A DNA stretch of 64,000 nucleotides from Rallus limicola (Eukaryota; Chordata; Aves; Gruiformes; Rallidae): contig JAKCOZ010000001.1 in the NCBI GenBank assembly GCA_022605955.1, positions 19,956,146 to 20,020,145 on the forward strand, in the 5' to 3' direction. Made by a program: the position numbers and the translations under genes. How positions within the stretch are numbered: the stretch's first letter is position 1; the number at the start of each line of letters is the position of its first letter. This document shows, piece by piece, positions 1 to 32,540 of this stretch. The notes beneath the pieces are model-generated. The model saw nothing but the letters and a program-made list of their open reading frames with translations, was not told the DNA's origin and did not search any database.

Positions 1-1508
1 ATAGTGAGCTAATATGATTAGCAAATATAAGTGCCATACCTTTATGAATAGGACATACCTTTATGGATAATCAGAAATTAAAACTACATTCCACAAGCTG
101 TTTTAAGGGTTTTTAAAAATTTTTTTACCACAATGATCAGGTCCTGACATGATTTACAGAGGTCTTATGAGGGAAGAATGAAACACAAGTTTTGCTTACC
201 TGATCTATGGCACTCCCAAATGAGCCTAGAGATCCCAAGTTTATTATATTTTGTAACTATCTCATTAAAAGATTGAATCACACTTTGGAAGAATTAGAGG
301 AGGCACCTACTACTTTAGAAAAAGGCAATTTGACTATCCAGCTCTGAAAGCATACCCTAATACTTGGTTACATGATATAAACTATTGTTCTACAGTTATG
401 ATAATAACAGTTGTAACTAAGCACCAGTTTCAATCATGCATTTATTTTAAATAAGCCATAGGATTAGTATATTGCCCTCCTAATGAAAAAAAAAAACCCA
501 AACCAAAAAACCCCAAACCCCAAAACTAGATACTTTGCTGCTTTTTACTCCCTCTGACCCAAGATCTTAAGTCTCAAGTGAAATTTGCTAATGCACCTCT
601 ATTCTCAGCCAGCTACCACTTTTACTTCTAAAAGGAGCTGCAGTACACACCGGCATCCATGGAATGCTATTCAAGTATTTACTCAAGACCTAGGTTAATA
701 GACTAAAGATACTTCAGGCCAAATTTCAGAAATGAAGAAGAGAAAGTACAAAAGTGTGGTTAAAAATATAAATTAAATTGGGCAAATTTTCCATTCCTCT
801 TCTTGTTTTCCCTATTACACATACAACTCAACAGACATAGAGTTTGACTCTACTATCCTGCTCCCTGTGATGAGTTATTTAGCAGTTCTGCAATAGAATT
901 CATCAAGCATCTAAAAATTCCCTCTGCAATTAGTGCAGTTGTTTCTCATCTTTGAGCCTAATTCTGGGTGTAGCTGTGTCTCACGGATAGATAGAAGCAG
1001 GTCCAGAAGGCATCAGTAAACAGAATTTTGAAGGAATTATTGAAGGCTTCTCCTCTGTAATTATTTGTACCACATGGCAAAATGCTGCTGACTTGAGTGA
1101 ATCTTAGTTGTACATAGTCATATTCACATACAAATTACCCATGTGGAAAATTAACTTCTGATAAAACAAGCCTCTTGCAGGCAAATGTAATGACTGGACA
1201 AGAAATGAAGTTAAATAGTCAATGTTATTCATCTTTCACTTCTGCTGTCATGGGTTCTTATCAGCCAAGTCGTAAGAGTGAACTTAAATCCGAGAATGAT
1301 ATAAACTGCAGGAATGAGAGTCTAAGATAGAATTCATACAGTATACCCAAGCACAAATGTTTTTAAACAACACACAAAGTACAAGGGGCACTCTGTAATC
1401 ATACGCTGGGTGATCTGCTTGAGGTGTCACTCAATATATCTCTGATTTCAAGTTTGAATTTTTAACACAAAGTGTAAATTCTAAAAGAAAATTGTTCTTG
1501 CCCCGCAG
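1..1508. other. ALDH1L2 upstream intron (partial)
   Basis: AT-rich, non-coding sequence ahead of the first visible exon. I looked for the missing N-terminal exon (KADPLA region) and did not see it here. It contains an A/C-rich low-complexity stretch at about 486-528. Nothing else is recognisable. Confidence 0.6.
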
Positions 1509-21868
<20,360 letters not shown>

Positions 21869-24182
21869 AGTAACATCCTCACTTGGAAAGGAAACTTTCA
21901 GCAGAGTTGGAATCTTAATGACTCCGTGAAGCACTCACACCATGCCCAGGAGATGCTGTCTGCAGTGCTACAAGTCAAAAAAACCAACAACAAAACCCAG
22001 ACAAAAACACCCACACAAAACAAAACACCCATTCCAGGGATAAGTTTATATAAACCAGGCCCTGATTTCAGTTTCAACATTAGGAAATTAACCTGAAGTT
22101 ATTTAAATTACGGAGCAGCAGCATTTGTTAGCACAAGATCCCCTAAAGAAAACCCCAGGAACCTGGGTGTTGTTGGGGTTCTTTTAAATAACTGAAGAAT
22201 GAGATCTCCCATGTCTACTTCTTCTTAGTTATGTGAGTGTAATATTACATGACCTTTTTAAAACCTTAGTCATTGCGCTTCTCCTAAAGTGGAACTAAAA
22301 TATACTGATGATGCCATTTTTGCTATAAACCAGTTCAAGCTTTAAAGTAGCAATTACACATTCTGCTCTGGTGATCCTTCAGCAGTACAGAAAACCTTTG
22401 TGCCATAAGTAAATCAAAGCAAGAAAGTGCACTTACTATGATCTTTGTATCGTACATACAGAGTTCACTATCGGTGTCTAACTATGCATATCAAGCTAAA
22501 GTGACTGGGACTGTTTTCTATCCTTTTGTTGATACAGAATGTGTGATCTGCCTGCGGTTCGGGAGGTGGTTACATTACCACATTAAAGTCACTTTGTGTG
22601 TCTGTGCACATGGACTGTTCTCACTGTTTCATAGAGCATTGTCACTTGGCATTTCAGATTTTCTCTCTTTTTTATTTTTTTTTTTAAATCTATGAGAAGA
22701 TTTATTGTAAAATGGCTGGGTTAAGATGTTGGCTTTCCAAATTTCTTCAGTTCGAAGAGAAGTTTTCCATAGATGGAGACCTCACCCAACAAACTCAGGC
22801 TACTTCAGGCAATGTGCTCTTCTTAGACTACAACTCCACCCAAAGCTTTAACTGGTCTGCGGGCTGTGGTTAAAAATAGCATTCCCCTTCTTTGATTCCC
22901 GTCCTTCCCATTCCCTAAAAAGATCTGTGGTTTGACCAGTTATCCCAATAAATTCCAGTAAATTATGCCCCATTCTATTTTTGAAAAGCCACCTTGTGAA
23001 AGACAGACCAGAATCCTTGCTTTTTCTTACCACAAATATTAAAGAAATGTAACTACAGATTTAAGTATGGGATTCAAAACAAGTTCTGTAAATAACTGCA
23101 GGTTTCATGTCATGACATTGTTTAATATTTCAGCAAATACAATATAGAAAAATTTACTTTAATGGTATAGAAAATACTACGTTCCTCTAAGAAACAAAAC
23201 CATCCAGGAGCATGACACACACTTTTGAAATGCAAACTGATCTGCAAAGCAAACACAACAGCCCAAATGACAGTGTTTGGTTAATGTGAGGTAAGTATGA
23301 ATGAGACATACTTTGCTTTTGGTTCACAATTGTTTCAGACCAACCTAAACACAGGCCATCTGAAAAATCACCTTCTTAATCTTCTGACAGCGACAAGTTA
23401 GCAAAATGGATAGGACAGAAACATGGTGGGGGAAGCAGGAGATGAAAAGCATAGCTTAAAGCAACTCACACCAGAGAGGCAGACCGGATTGTTTAAGCAC
23501 CAAGGGTACCTGCACTACAGCCACAAACATTCCAACTATGAGCTGGTAACCTACCCGTCCTGCTACAGAGCTTGGTGCGTACACAGAGGATGAGTAATCC
23601 TTTGCTGAATGCTCTCCTGAGTCCTGGCTGCCCCTACTGTGCCAGCTCAGCAGCTACTGCCTTAGTGTTCAAGTCACTGTCATGAATGCAATGTAGAAAA
23701 ACCTCTCATGTATTTGAAGATAATGTTTAATATTGAAGCTATGGTACATAAGAATTCCAGGATATGAAATATAAAAACAAAGCTTCCCCTCCAACCCCTG
23801 CCACCCACCCTGGCCCCCAGTTAACTCTTTCCTGCCCTTGAAGTAAAAACTTCTAGCACACGACAAATACCTTTCTTCAACAAAGCAAGAGAGCAAGAAC
23901 TCTAGCTGAACTAGTTCAGTGCTCCCAATTCCATCCATGGAATGAAGTAACTGATGATGAAGTTCATTTCCATATTGCTTGATGACTAAACCCGTTACTT
24001 GATTCTTCAGAAATCCAACTTGCCTGAGTCATGAGTGGACCCTGAATTCTCCACCATGTAAATTACAGCATTTCACATGATCCTGAAGGATGCTACGTTG
24101 GGAGAGAAGGTAGCTTTGTGGGCCAAGCCCTCAAAGTAACAAAACACTACTTATTTTGCTTTAAAGTAAAATAAAAATAGAT
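21869..24182. other. 3' UTR space of convergent ALDH1L2 and NOPCHAP1
   Basis: No coding sequence is supported. It should hold the 3' UTRs of ALDH1L2 (+) and NOPCHAP1 (-). Candidate poly(A) signals are attaaa at 22582-22587, followed by a GT-rich stretch, and aataaa at 22947-22952 for ALDH1L2, and tttaat at 23727-23732 (attaaa on the minus strand) for NOPCHAP1. None can be confirmed without transcripts. Confidence 0.45.
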
Positions 24183-24365
24183 TTACTCATTCACTTTGCT
24201 GTCCAAAATTTCTATTTTGCCCTTTTCTCCCTTCTGCTTAGGAAACTTGATATTGTCTATGGTCACTTCATCCATTGTACAGTCATCTTCAGATTCCGAC
24301 TCATCTTCTGAAGTCAGTATCTCTTCATCTGTATCAGAATCACTCAGTTCAACTACAGCCACATT
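24183..24365 (-). CDS. NOPCHAP1: NOPCHAP1 last coding exon: acidic tail
   Basis: 60 codons plus taa, phase 0. The acceptor on the minus strand is ttttccag. Encodes [20 protein letters not shown] then [20 protein letters not shown] and a Lys/Gly-rich end KVNE. The acidic stretch is probably disordered. Confidence 0.92.
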   Translation of the reverse strand, partial: NVAVVELSDSDTDEEILTSEDESESEDDCTMDEVTIDNIKFPKQKGEKGKIEILDSKVNE

Positions 24366-27300
24366 CTGGAAAAGAAACCATAGTTAGCACTTAGTTACCA
24401 CATCTATCTTATGGTTTTGAGTAAAACATAAAGCAAACACATGAAACAGCCTGCCAGCATAAAAAAAAACACAACCACACTTACAAAGACTTTTGGGTTC
24501 TCCTAGGAATGTGACAAATGCAACTTGTGGTCAGATTCCTAAATATTTAAATTGCAATTTATGTTGCACTATAGCAAATATGAGTCTATTTTTACATCAT
24601 CAGACACGAGTAAATAGCTGAAACCAGGTAGTCTGAATCAGATATTTAAACTGATGAGCAGGAGGCATCAAAACTGTAATTTTCAGTAAATAATACCAAG
24701 CAAACCATTTAGTTTACAAGGGTCCTGATATATTTACAAACATGTGTGTTTGTATGTTTATTAATATAGTTTATGTTTCATAACCCAGTAGTGTTCATGG
24801 TGCTACAACTACCAGGATATTTTCTGAAGCAAAAGTGATGACATATTTCCATACACAGAGCCATGATTTCTGAGGTCTGTTTTTCTCTCTGCAAACATCT
24901 GTCTTCAACTGATAACCCTCCCCTCAAAACCTTCCTGCATGCTGCAATGCAAAATACAGGAATTTGAGGTGCAAATCAGTTTCTTCAGTGATTTGCAAAT
25001 AGCATTACACTGTAAATCACCTGGTCTCCTGGATTGTCTGTTATGAAGCCATGACACTTCTCAGAGAGTGTCACATGAAAAATCCTTTAAAATTCCAGTC
25101 CAAGTTGCCCACTCCACTCCAGTATATTAAAACACACGATTCCGATGATCCACTTTGTTGTCTCCGTATTTATTTGGAATTCTTCAGGATATACCAGCAC
25201 TGGACAACCTACTGCATGCAGGCTGGGTACTATCTACAAGAACTCCAGTGGCCAACGAATCGTTCTGACAGCTCCCACACCAAACCCCAGGCTGCCTTGT
25301 TTCTGCCTTTCACCTGGTGACTCTGCAGGCCAAAAGGCATTTTTTGTCTGGGACGTGCACATATCATATCAACTTCTTACGAAAATCATGTTACATGAGC
25401 AAGTGGCTGCAGCACTTCAGTTAAACACAGCTAGAAAATGTTGACATGAATATAAATAAATAGACAAAAAACAGCCATAAAGGACCACCCCACCACTAAC
25501 AGCTTTTCTAAGTTCAAGACCTAGAGCCAGCCCTAAAAACCACAGCTGAAAGGCAGTTATCACTGTCATATGAAAGCTTTCTGTGATGCCTTACTGTGCC
25601 TTCTGCTGTCCAGTACCTAACAGAATTACCCACGAGACATATAAAAAGTTGCAACTTAGTTTTGATTAGAGTTGCTAATTCAAAAGTAAATCTTATTCTG
25701 GCCTTAAACGACTTCATCCCCACCCATTAGATTCTGCAAGTATGAAAACCAAGTAGTAAATATTAACCAAATAAGCGTCTCTATTACATCTATGTTTTGA
25801 ATTTGCAGATCACGGACAAAAATGGGAAAGACATAACCTTATCTATCAAATTAACTCACTCTTAGTTCAGAGAATCATTTTAGTCACATCAAAATTTACT
25901 TTATGAAATAAAAATATATATTAAGCATTTACCATTTCTATAACTTTTTCTGTTGCACTGTCCAGATTTTCAATATCAAACTTATGAGCTGGTGCTGTTA
26001 CCATTTTTTTTCTCAGTTCATCATTTGCAAGGGCCATCTGTGGTAAAAAGCTCTGTACTCGGTCCAAAACTGAAAAAGAAATAATTATCACATGCATATA
26101 TACCAACAGATGCACATGAATTTATACATTTGTACCTCAAAAACCTGAGCACTGAAACAGATTCTGGTTCATCTCTAACTTCCAGCCACCTACCATGTTT
26201 CAGATGCTTTAATAGGAGGATTTACTATAGTATGCAACTTCCTAATACATTAACAGCAAAAAGCTATCGAATGTCTTAGTCAGCATGTGGCACAGGAAGA
26301 AATGGCTTCAACAATTCCATTCAGATTCTTAAAACAAAAAGTGACTACAGAAAACTTGCTTGTAAATTCCACAGCTTTAAATACGTATCAAGTGTCATCT
26401 GGAGAATCTTCCATCTCGGTATTACCTCCAGTGGAAATAGATCCTTTTCTTCCCCATTAAAGGATACACTGAAGGTCTCAAAGATGAAAAAATTAGTTGT
26501 AGCACAGATGCCACAGATGTCATGCCACACTAAACCAAGTTCAGCATAATTATCATAAGGGGCTCTGAAATTAAGGTGGTGGAAGAGAGATGGATGGTCT
26601 AGGCTGAAGTATAAAGCACTTATCTTCTACAGAAATATCCCAGGAGTCCATTTAAAATTCAGTGTTTTTACACACTGAATACTTTATCCTGATAAATCAC
26701 TTCTGAAAAGAGTTAAGAAGCCCAGATCAACTCTATACTTGACAAGAGCCATCTGAGACTAAAAAACTCTGGTACATATTCATGGAAACTCCAGAAGAAA
26801 CACTACCTTTAAAGAATAACAATTTTGAACAGGATGTCTTCTTATGCACGCTGCTTACACTGAAAAGAATGTTAGCAGTCTGCATGTAGCTTTGACGAAG
26901 GAAGAAGGAACTTAGTCAAAGTTTTCTTAATGCATTCAAATTAATTTCTTATGAATGAATGGTTACATGATCCAGCTTAATAAATTTTCCAGCACACTGA
27001 TTACCTGAAAGTCATCTATGTAACATACATCAATTTGTAAGCAGCTGACTAAATGAAGATGAAAGGCACAACCTGGTGAGTCTCAGACAGTGGGAGTATG
27101 TCTGCACACAGAAGTCCCTAAGAACTTGGAGCTGTAATGCCCAGCACCCCACTGTCTGGTTGAGCAGCAGCAGTTACCTGATTAATCCCTGGGATGTGCA
27201 ACTCCAGCAGAGGATCTAACACCAGTAGAAACAAAACACATCAGTTTCTTCCTTACTGAAAGGAAGGTGCTGAGGCGAAGGTGAGTTATGTCAAAGTTGC

Positions 27301-29919
27301 TACCTACTATCTGAAGCTGTTCCAATAACAAAGTCATACTTACCATTACTCCTTGGCATCCTAACTGTCTGTAAAGTTGTGGCCTTCTTGCTGCTACATT
27401 TTGAACTAATCAACAAGGTTTCTTCCAGTCCTGGAAACAAAAACAAGTATTTGAATGTTTATCCATGTCAACCGCCAATGTCACACACACACAGAGAATC
27501 ACAGAATGGCATGGGTTGGAAGGGACCCCAAGGATCATAGAGCTCCAACCCCCATGCCACAGGCAGGGACACATTCTAACTATGAGGCTCTCTTCTTGCT
27601 CCTACTTTTCCACCTTTCGGTATCAAGACTGAACATGCAGATTCAACTGCCTCTGCCTCCCGCAAATAACTGTTTCTTGATGTCTCTTTGAGGTGGGTCA
27701 TCTCAGTATTTCTGTACATAACAGACAGAGAATGTTTAGAGCTTGCTGCCACGGGAGGCTGTGAATACAGCTGGATCAGTAAGTTAGACAAGTTCAGGGG
27801 AGCAGAGCCATAATCTGATACTAAAAGGACTGAGCAGGAACATACCCCTTAGCATCCCTACCCCTGTAGCTGCAGATACTGGGCACTTAAAAGAATAGGG
27901 TGCACACAGCACCTAATCTAACAAGTTCTCTGTAATTTTCATCTGCTATTGCAGATGGGAGACAGAATACTGGGCTACACAGACCACTGGTCTGACCCAG
28001 CAGGTCATTTCTTATAGGCTCACACTGTTTTAAACTCATTCATCAAGATTTATTTAGCAACAGACATCAACGCACAGAGAAAACCCCTGCAATAACCCAC
28101 AGCTGAACGTAAGGAAGTAACATCCAACACCTGCTGGTTACACTGATTTGGGTCCCTCACGCATCCGCTGCCGTGGTGATCCATGAAAGCAGGCCACAAA
28201 CCATGGTGCTAATGACCTACATAAGTACACTCAAGAGTAGGATTGTAAAATCCAAAGGATGCAGGGAAACTGCATCAGACAGGTCGGTTCTTAGGGCTGC
28301 CAACACAGTTATCCACCCTTTATCATTAATTCCAATGAAGCTTTCTTTTTAACATTTTTATCCTCATAGAAATGTTATGAAAGCAATTACTATTTTAACT
28401 TGGGGTTTTCCCCTTTCACAGACTCAGAGACTGTCAGGAGGTGGAAACGACCTCATCCAGTCCGATCCATGCCCTGCCAGAGCAGGATCACCTTGACTAA
28501 AATGCACAGGAACATGTCCAGAAGGGGTTTGAATCTCTACAGAGAAGGAGACTCCACAAACTCTCTGGGCAGCCTGTTCCAGTGCTCCGTCACCGTCACA
28601 GTGAAAAAGTTCCTCCTTACATTCACATGGAATCTCCTATGCTCCAGCTTGCACCCGTTGCCCCTTGTCTTATCACTGGCCATCACTGAGAAGAGCCTGG
28701 CTCCGTCCTCCTGACTCATGCCCTTTACATATTTTTAGACATAAATAAGATCACCCCTCAGTCTCCTCCAAGCTAAACAGGCCCAGCTCCCTCACCCTTT
28801 CCTCATGAGGAAGGTGTTATACTCCCTTACTCATCTTGATGGCCCTGCACTTGACTCTTTCAGAAAGTTCTATGTCCTTCTTGAATTGAGGAGCCCAGAA
28901 CTGGACACAACATTCTAACTGTGATCTCACCAGGGGAAAGTAGAGGGGGAGAAGGACCCAACCTACTAACTGCACCCCTAATACACCCCAGGATGCCATT
29001 GGCCTTCTTAGCCAGGGGGGCACATTGCCAGCTCATGGTCACCCTGCTGCCTGCCAGGACCCTCTCCCCTACGCTGCTCTCCAACAGGCCAGTCTCCAAC
29101 CTACACTGGTACCTGGGGTTGTTCTTCCCTAGGTGCAAGACTCTACACTTGCCCTTGTTCAATCTCATTGAACTTCTCCCTGTCCAGATCTCCAGCTTGT
29201 CTAAGTCTTGCAGCCCTCTGGTGTGTCAGCCACCCCTCCCAGTTTCACATAGTTGGCAAACTTGCTGACTGTACACTCTACTCCCTCCTCCATGTCATCA
29301 ATGAATATATTGAACAGCACTGGTCCCAGTACTGACCCCTGAGGGGCTTCACTAGATACAGCCCTCCAGCTAGACTGTCCCATTGGTAAGAACTCGCTTC
29401 TTCCCTTCCACCAGCTCTCAGTCCACCTCACCACTCGACCTTCCAGACCACACTTCCTCAGTCTAGCCACGAGGATGCTGTGGGAGACGGCGTCAAATGC
29501 TTTACCGGGGGTAAAGGCATAACGCGCCTACTGCCCTGCCTTTACTTCGCTTTATCTTAGCAGCGCCCGGGACAGCGGCAGTCCTTCAGAACACGTAAGC
29601 TGGAATGAAAAATGAAGCACCAGCAGCCAGGGGGGCTGAAACGCGCCCGGCACCCCAGGCAGCCCGCCGGCGAGGGAGGCCGGGGGCTCACCGCGAACCG
29701 AGCCGAGCCGAGCCCCCGCTCCCCGGCTCGCCCTTCCCCAACCTCCCGGCCCGGGCTGAGCCCTCGGCGCCGATCCCAACGCCCGGCCCAGCTTGGAGAG
29801 CCGCGCCGCACGTCTCGGCAGCGGGGCTCCCGCCGAAGGGGCCGCTCACCTCCGCGGCACCCCACGTCCAACAGCTCCCGCGAGGCGGCCGGGACCGCGG
29901 CCGCGCCGTCCCCCGCCAT
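24183..29919 (-). CDS. NOPCHAP1: NOPCHAP1 (C12orf45), NOP58/RUVBL chaperone cofactor, 4 coding exons
   Basis: The family protein bridges NOP58 to the RUVBL1/RUVBL2 AAA+ complex during box C/D snoRNP assembly. Exons in transcript order: 29919-29850, 27430-27344, 26069-25933, 24365-24183. They splice with GT-AG signals to 477 nt, 158 aa plus stop, against about 185 aa in human. Seen: an N-terminus [14 protein letters not shown], then [19 protein letters not shown], the most conserved part [17 protein letters not shown], and an acidic Ser/Asp/Glu-rich tail ([21 protein letters not shown]) followed by [12 protein letters not shown] and a Lys-rich end. The tail has several casein-kinase-2-like sites. 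The start at 29919 is chosen because it begins the family-like region; the frame stays open upstream into a repeat, so a longer N-terminus is formally possible. Context at the ATG is weak at -3 (C) but has G at +4. Confidence 0.9.
25933..26069 (-). CDS. NOPCHAP1: NOPCHAP1 coding exon 3: conserved core
   Basis: Encodes (V)[20 protein letters not shown] then [16 protein letters not shown] and EKVIEM. The minus-strand acceptor is tttttcag and the donor gtaaat. This is the segment that best matches the human C12orf45 protein. Confidence 0.93.
27344..27430 (-). CDS. NOPCHAP1: NOPCHAP1 coding exon 2
   Basis: Encodes (G)[20 protein letters not shown] then TVRMPRSN. The minus-strand acceptor is tttccag and the donor gtaagt. 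It matches the LLINS..KTSTLQTVR part of the human protein. Confidence 0.9.
27493..27573 (-). mobile_element. CR1 3'-end fragment
   Basis: About 80 bp beginning agaatcacagaatgg, then ggttggaagggacc and ccaaccccc: the reverse complement of the CR1 3' UTR end. It is truncated on its 5' side. Confidence 0.85.
28424..29507 (-). mobile_element. CR1 LINE fragment, about 1.1 kb, reverse-transcriptase region
   Basis: Translated on the minus strand it gives [19 protein letters not shown] followed by [11 protein letters not shown]. The normal CR1 catalytic motif FADDTKLG has decayed to FANYVKLG, so the copy is dead. Frames break further on, and the other end still reads [20 protein letters not shown]. 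It lies in NOPCHAP1 intron 1 and stops about 340 bp from exon 1. Confidence 0.92.
29850..29919 (-). CDS. NOPCHAP1: NOPCHAP1 coding exon 1
   Basis: 23 codons plus one base in a CpG island: [20 protein letters not shown] then CRG(G). The donor is gtgagc. SRELL aligns with SKELL in human. The rest of this N-terminus is poorly conserved, so the exact start is the least certain part of the gene. Confidence 0.8.
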
Positions 29920-29974
29920 GCGCCGGCCGAACCGGAAACGGCTGCGAGCCGGGAGCTCGTCACGCGGTGGGACA

Positions 29975-29988
29975 GCGCCCTCTGGAGG
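29975..29988 (-). promoter_or_regulatory. CTCF-like motif in the NOPCHAP1 promoter
   Basis: Reverse complement CCTCCAGAGGGCGC matches the CTCF core consensus CCASYAGRKGGCRS at 13 of 14 positions. This is a motif match only; occupancy is unknown. Confidence 0.45.
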
Positions 29989-30109
29989 GCGGGAGGTCCG
30001 AAGCCTCCCCGCACGCGCATCTGCGGTTGACGGCGCAGGAGGGAAGGAGCGAGAACCCGTAAGGGCCCTAAAGAGGGGATTTGGGATTAAAAGTCCTGCC
30101 CGTCGCTCG

Positions 30110-30976
30110 GAGGGGAAACGAGACGGACCTGCTGTACAGCGGCATCGGGGAACGGAGCCTGGGGGTCCTGGTGAACAGCAGAATGTCCATGAGCAATGTG
30201 CCCTCCTGGCTAAGAATGCCAGTGGCATCCGGGGGTGTATTAGAAGGGGTGTGCTTAGTAGGTCGAGGGAGGTTCTCCTCCCCCTCTATTCTGCCCTGGT
30301 GAGACCACACGTGGAATATCGTGTCCACTTCTGGGCCCCTCAGTTCAGGAAGGCCAGGGAACTACTTGAAAGAGTCCAGTGCAGGGCCGCTAAGATGACT
30401 AAGGGGGTGGAACATAGAATCACAGAATGCTTTGGATTGGAAGGGAACTCAAAGATCATCTAGTTCCAACACCGGCCATGGGCAGGGACACCCTTACTAG
30501 ACCAGGTTGCGTAAAGCCCCATCTAACCTGGCTGTAAACGCCTCCAGGGATGGGGGATCTTCCTTATGAGGACAGGCTGAGGGAGATGGGTCTCTTTAGC
30601 CTGGAGGAGACTGGGGGGTGACCTCATCAATGTTGATAAATGTGTAAAGGGTGAGTGTCAGGAGGACGGAGCCAGGCTTTTCTCAGTGATGGCCAGTGAT
30701 AGGACATAGGGCAGTGGGTGCAAGCTGGAGCATAGGAGATTCCATGTGAACATAAAGAAAAACTTTTTCACTGTGAGGGTGCCAGAGAACTGGAATGAAC
30801 TGCCCAGAGAGGTTGTGGAGTCTCCTTCTCTGGAGACATCAAAACCCGGCTGGATGTGTTCCTGTGTGATTTAGTCAAGGTGATCCTTCTCTGGCAGGGG
30901 GGCTGGACTAGATGATCTTTCAAGGTCCCTTCCAACTCCTGCCTTTTTGAGATTCTGGGATTCTGTGATACTAAGC
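30110..30976 (+). mobile_element. CR1 LINE fragment interrupted by a second CR1
   Basis: Plus-strand CR1 ORF2 C-terminus ([38 protein letters not shown]) runs to about 30415 and resumes at about 30557 with ccttatgaggacaggctgaggg through the 3' end gggattctgtgata at 30976. The left boundary is uncertain. The frame is broken in the second half. Confidence 0.88.
30416..30556 (-). mobile_element. CR1 3'-end fragment nested in the CR1 above
   Basis: Opposite-strand CR1 3' end: agaatcacagaatgctttgg, ggttgcgtaaagccccatct and cgcctccagggatggggg. It separates two halves of the outer element that together restore CR1 order. No clear target duplication is visible. Confidence 0.85.
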
Positions 30977-32540
30977 TGCAAGCGGATAACATTACTTGAA
31001 CCCTTGCCAGCAGCTGCTCTTTGAAAACTTTCTCATTTTAATTGTCAGAATTTGACAAATGCACCTACAATTAAATTCTAGACCCTGGGAGAATTTTAAT
31101 TATCTTTTGGAAAAGAACCATATGCAACCGCCAAGTTCAGTTGACACCAGCCAACTGTTACTCAAGATTTGTAAGTTTCTGTCCTTATCTGTTTATAAGC
31201 TAAACAGCAGGAAAACTGTAAAAAGAGAACTGAATGGTTCATGAAGCAGAAAAGGGGAAGTCCAAGTCAAAGATGAGAAAAAGTTGCGATCAGGTAGGTG
31301 GTGTTTATATGCCCTCATTACAAAGAACATTAAAAAAACAATACCTCCAAAACACCAAAAAACTAAAACAACCCGAAAGAAACCCAACCCCTCCACACCC
31401 AGATCCTAGTACCTGAGAAGTGACAAGTACAAAGCAGCGAGAAGCAAACCTTCTTCGAGGCCTCATGCAAGAGGCTGTGCTGCTGTTTTCCTGACAGGCT
31501 GGCCCAGACAAGCACCCTCTGCCACTTTCCCAGACCACCCTCAGTGGCAAGAAGCCTGTAATAGGGAGAGATTAAATGATTGCCCTAGATCACAGCAATT
31601 AGAAAAGCCAAAAATAGCACCCCCAGGTGGTGTTGCCAAACCTCAGGCTTACAGTCTAGCCCCTTGGCCCTAGAGGCTGATGCGATCCTCATGTGATTAA
31701 GTGGCTCAACTATGTATCCACCCTGCATGACACATGAGCGCACACAAGGTATGGATATATAGGTTACTACAAAGGTAAGGGGACAACAGTGCTCCTAACC
31801 CAAATTCCCAATAAATTCAGGCTTGAGACAGCATTCACCACTGAACTGATAGCTCTGAGTTTTAGGCTGCTTCATTCATTTAATGCAGTACTGCCTCAAG
31901 TTCAAGATGACGCTGTATAGTTCTCTATTGTAGTACAGATATTTTTGGCACCAGTCCTGCAAATACATTATCCTGTGCTGAAGTTTCTGCTCTTCCACAC
32001 ATACCCACAGCAGCTAGCTCCAGCTTATGGCAGATACTTGGTGACTTGCCCATGCTGTCTTTTCTTCTGTCTATAGAAAAGAAAAGGGATGCTGTAGACT
32101 TGGCTGCTGTTACCATCATTAAATCCGAGCTCCCTTTTCATCCTCTTCCTTCCCTTTCATTGTCCACTTACGGCATCTTCACTACTTAGAAGCATCGAGC
32201 AACGACTGAGGAATGATATTAGTAATGGTAATAACTGCACAAATTTAGCTGGCTCGACTATTTTAACATCCTAATATTATGTTGCCCTCAAACCAAGAGT
32301 TTCAAGGGTTGACTGACAGGGCCCAGCGAGGCCTTGGCTGTGTCTTTAGTTTAACACAGGCAGCTGATTTCAAGTTACTCTCAGACTTTTACAAACTAGC
32401 TGCGAAAGAACAAGGATATCCCAACTGACCCAAATACTTCAGACAAACGGGTTTCTGAGGAAGCTATTTTTAGCCAGGCTGCAGGAAAGAACAAAACCGT
32501 CTCAGCAGCCGACGCTCTACAGACAGTACAAAACGCTGAC
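30977..32540. other. Intergenic space between NOPCHAP1 and SLC41A2
   Basis: Non-repetitive sequence of moderate AT content between the divergent promoters. I see no supported coding region, RNA gene or repeat. Confidence 0.55.

Larger units (their letters stand above)
24366..29849 (-). other. NOPCHAP1 introns
   Basis: Three introns: 24366-25932, 26070-27343 and 27431-29849. The first two hold only AT-rich unique sequence. The third holds two CR1 fragments, listed separately. No additional coding exon is needed to keep the frame open. Confidence 0.75.
29540..30070. promoter_or_regulatory. CpG island promoter of NOPCHAP1
   Basis: About 530 bp of GC-rich, CpG-dense sequence spans NOPCHAP1 exon 1. 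No TATA box is seen near the ATG. It has an ETS-like ACCGGAAAC at 29931-29939, immediately upstream of the start codon, and a CTCF-like motif at 29975-29988. CR1-derived sequence flanks it on both sides. Confidence 0.75.

Noticed and set aside
22582..23732. Poly(A) signals as firm features
   Set aside because: AATAAA and ATTAAA variants are frequent by chance in AT-rich DNA; without transcripts they are mentioned only as candidates.
29557..30463. Long open frames on both strands (up to 283 codons) in the NOPCHAP1 CpG island
   Set aside because: They arise from stop-poor GC-rich DNA and run into CR1 sequence. Only the short NOPCHAP1 exon 1 frame is supported by splice sites and family resemblance.
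30411..30560. Target duplication around the nested CR1
   Set aside because: Only a 2-base AT match is visible at the two junctions, which is expected by chance.
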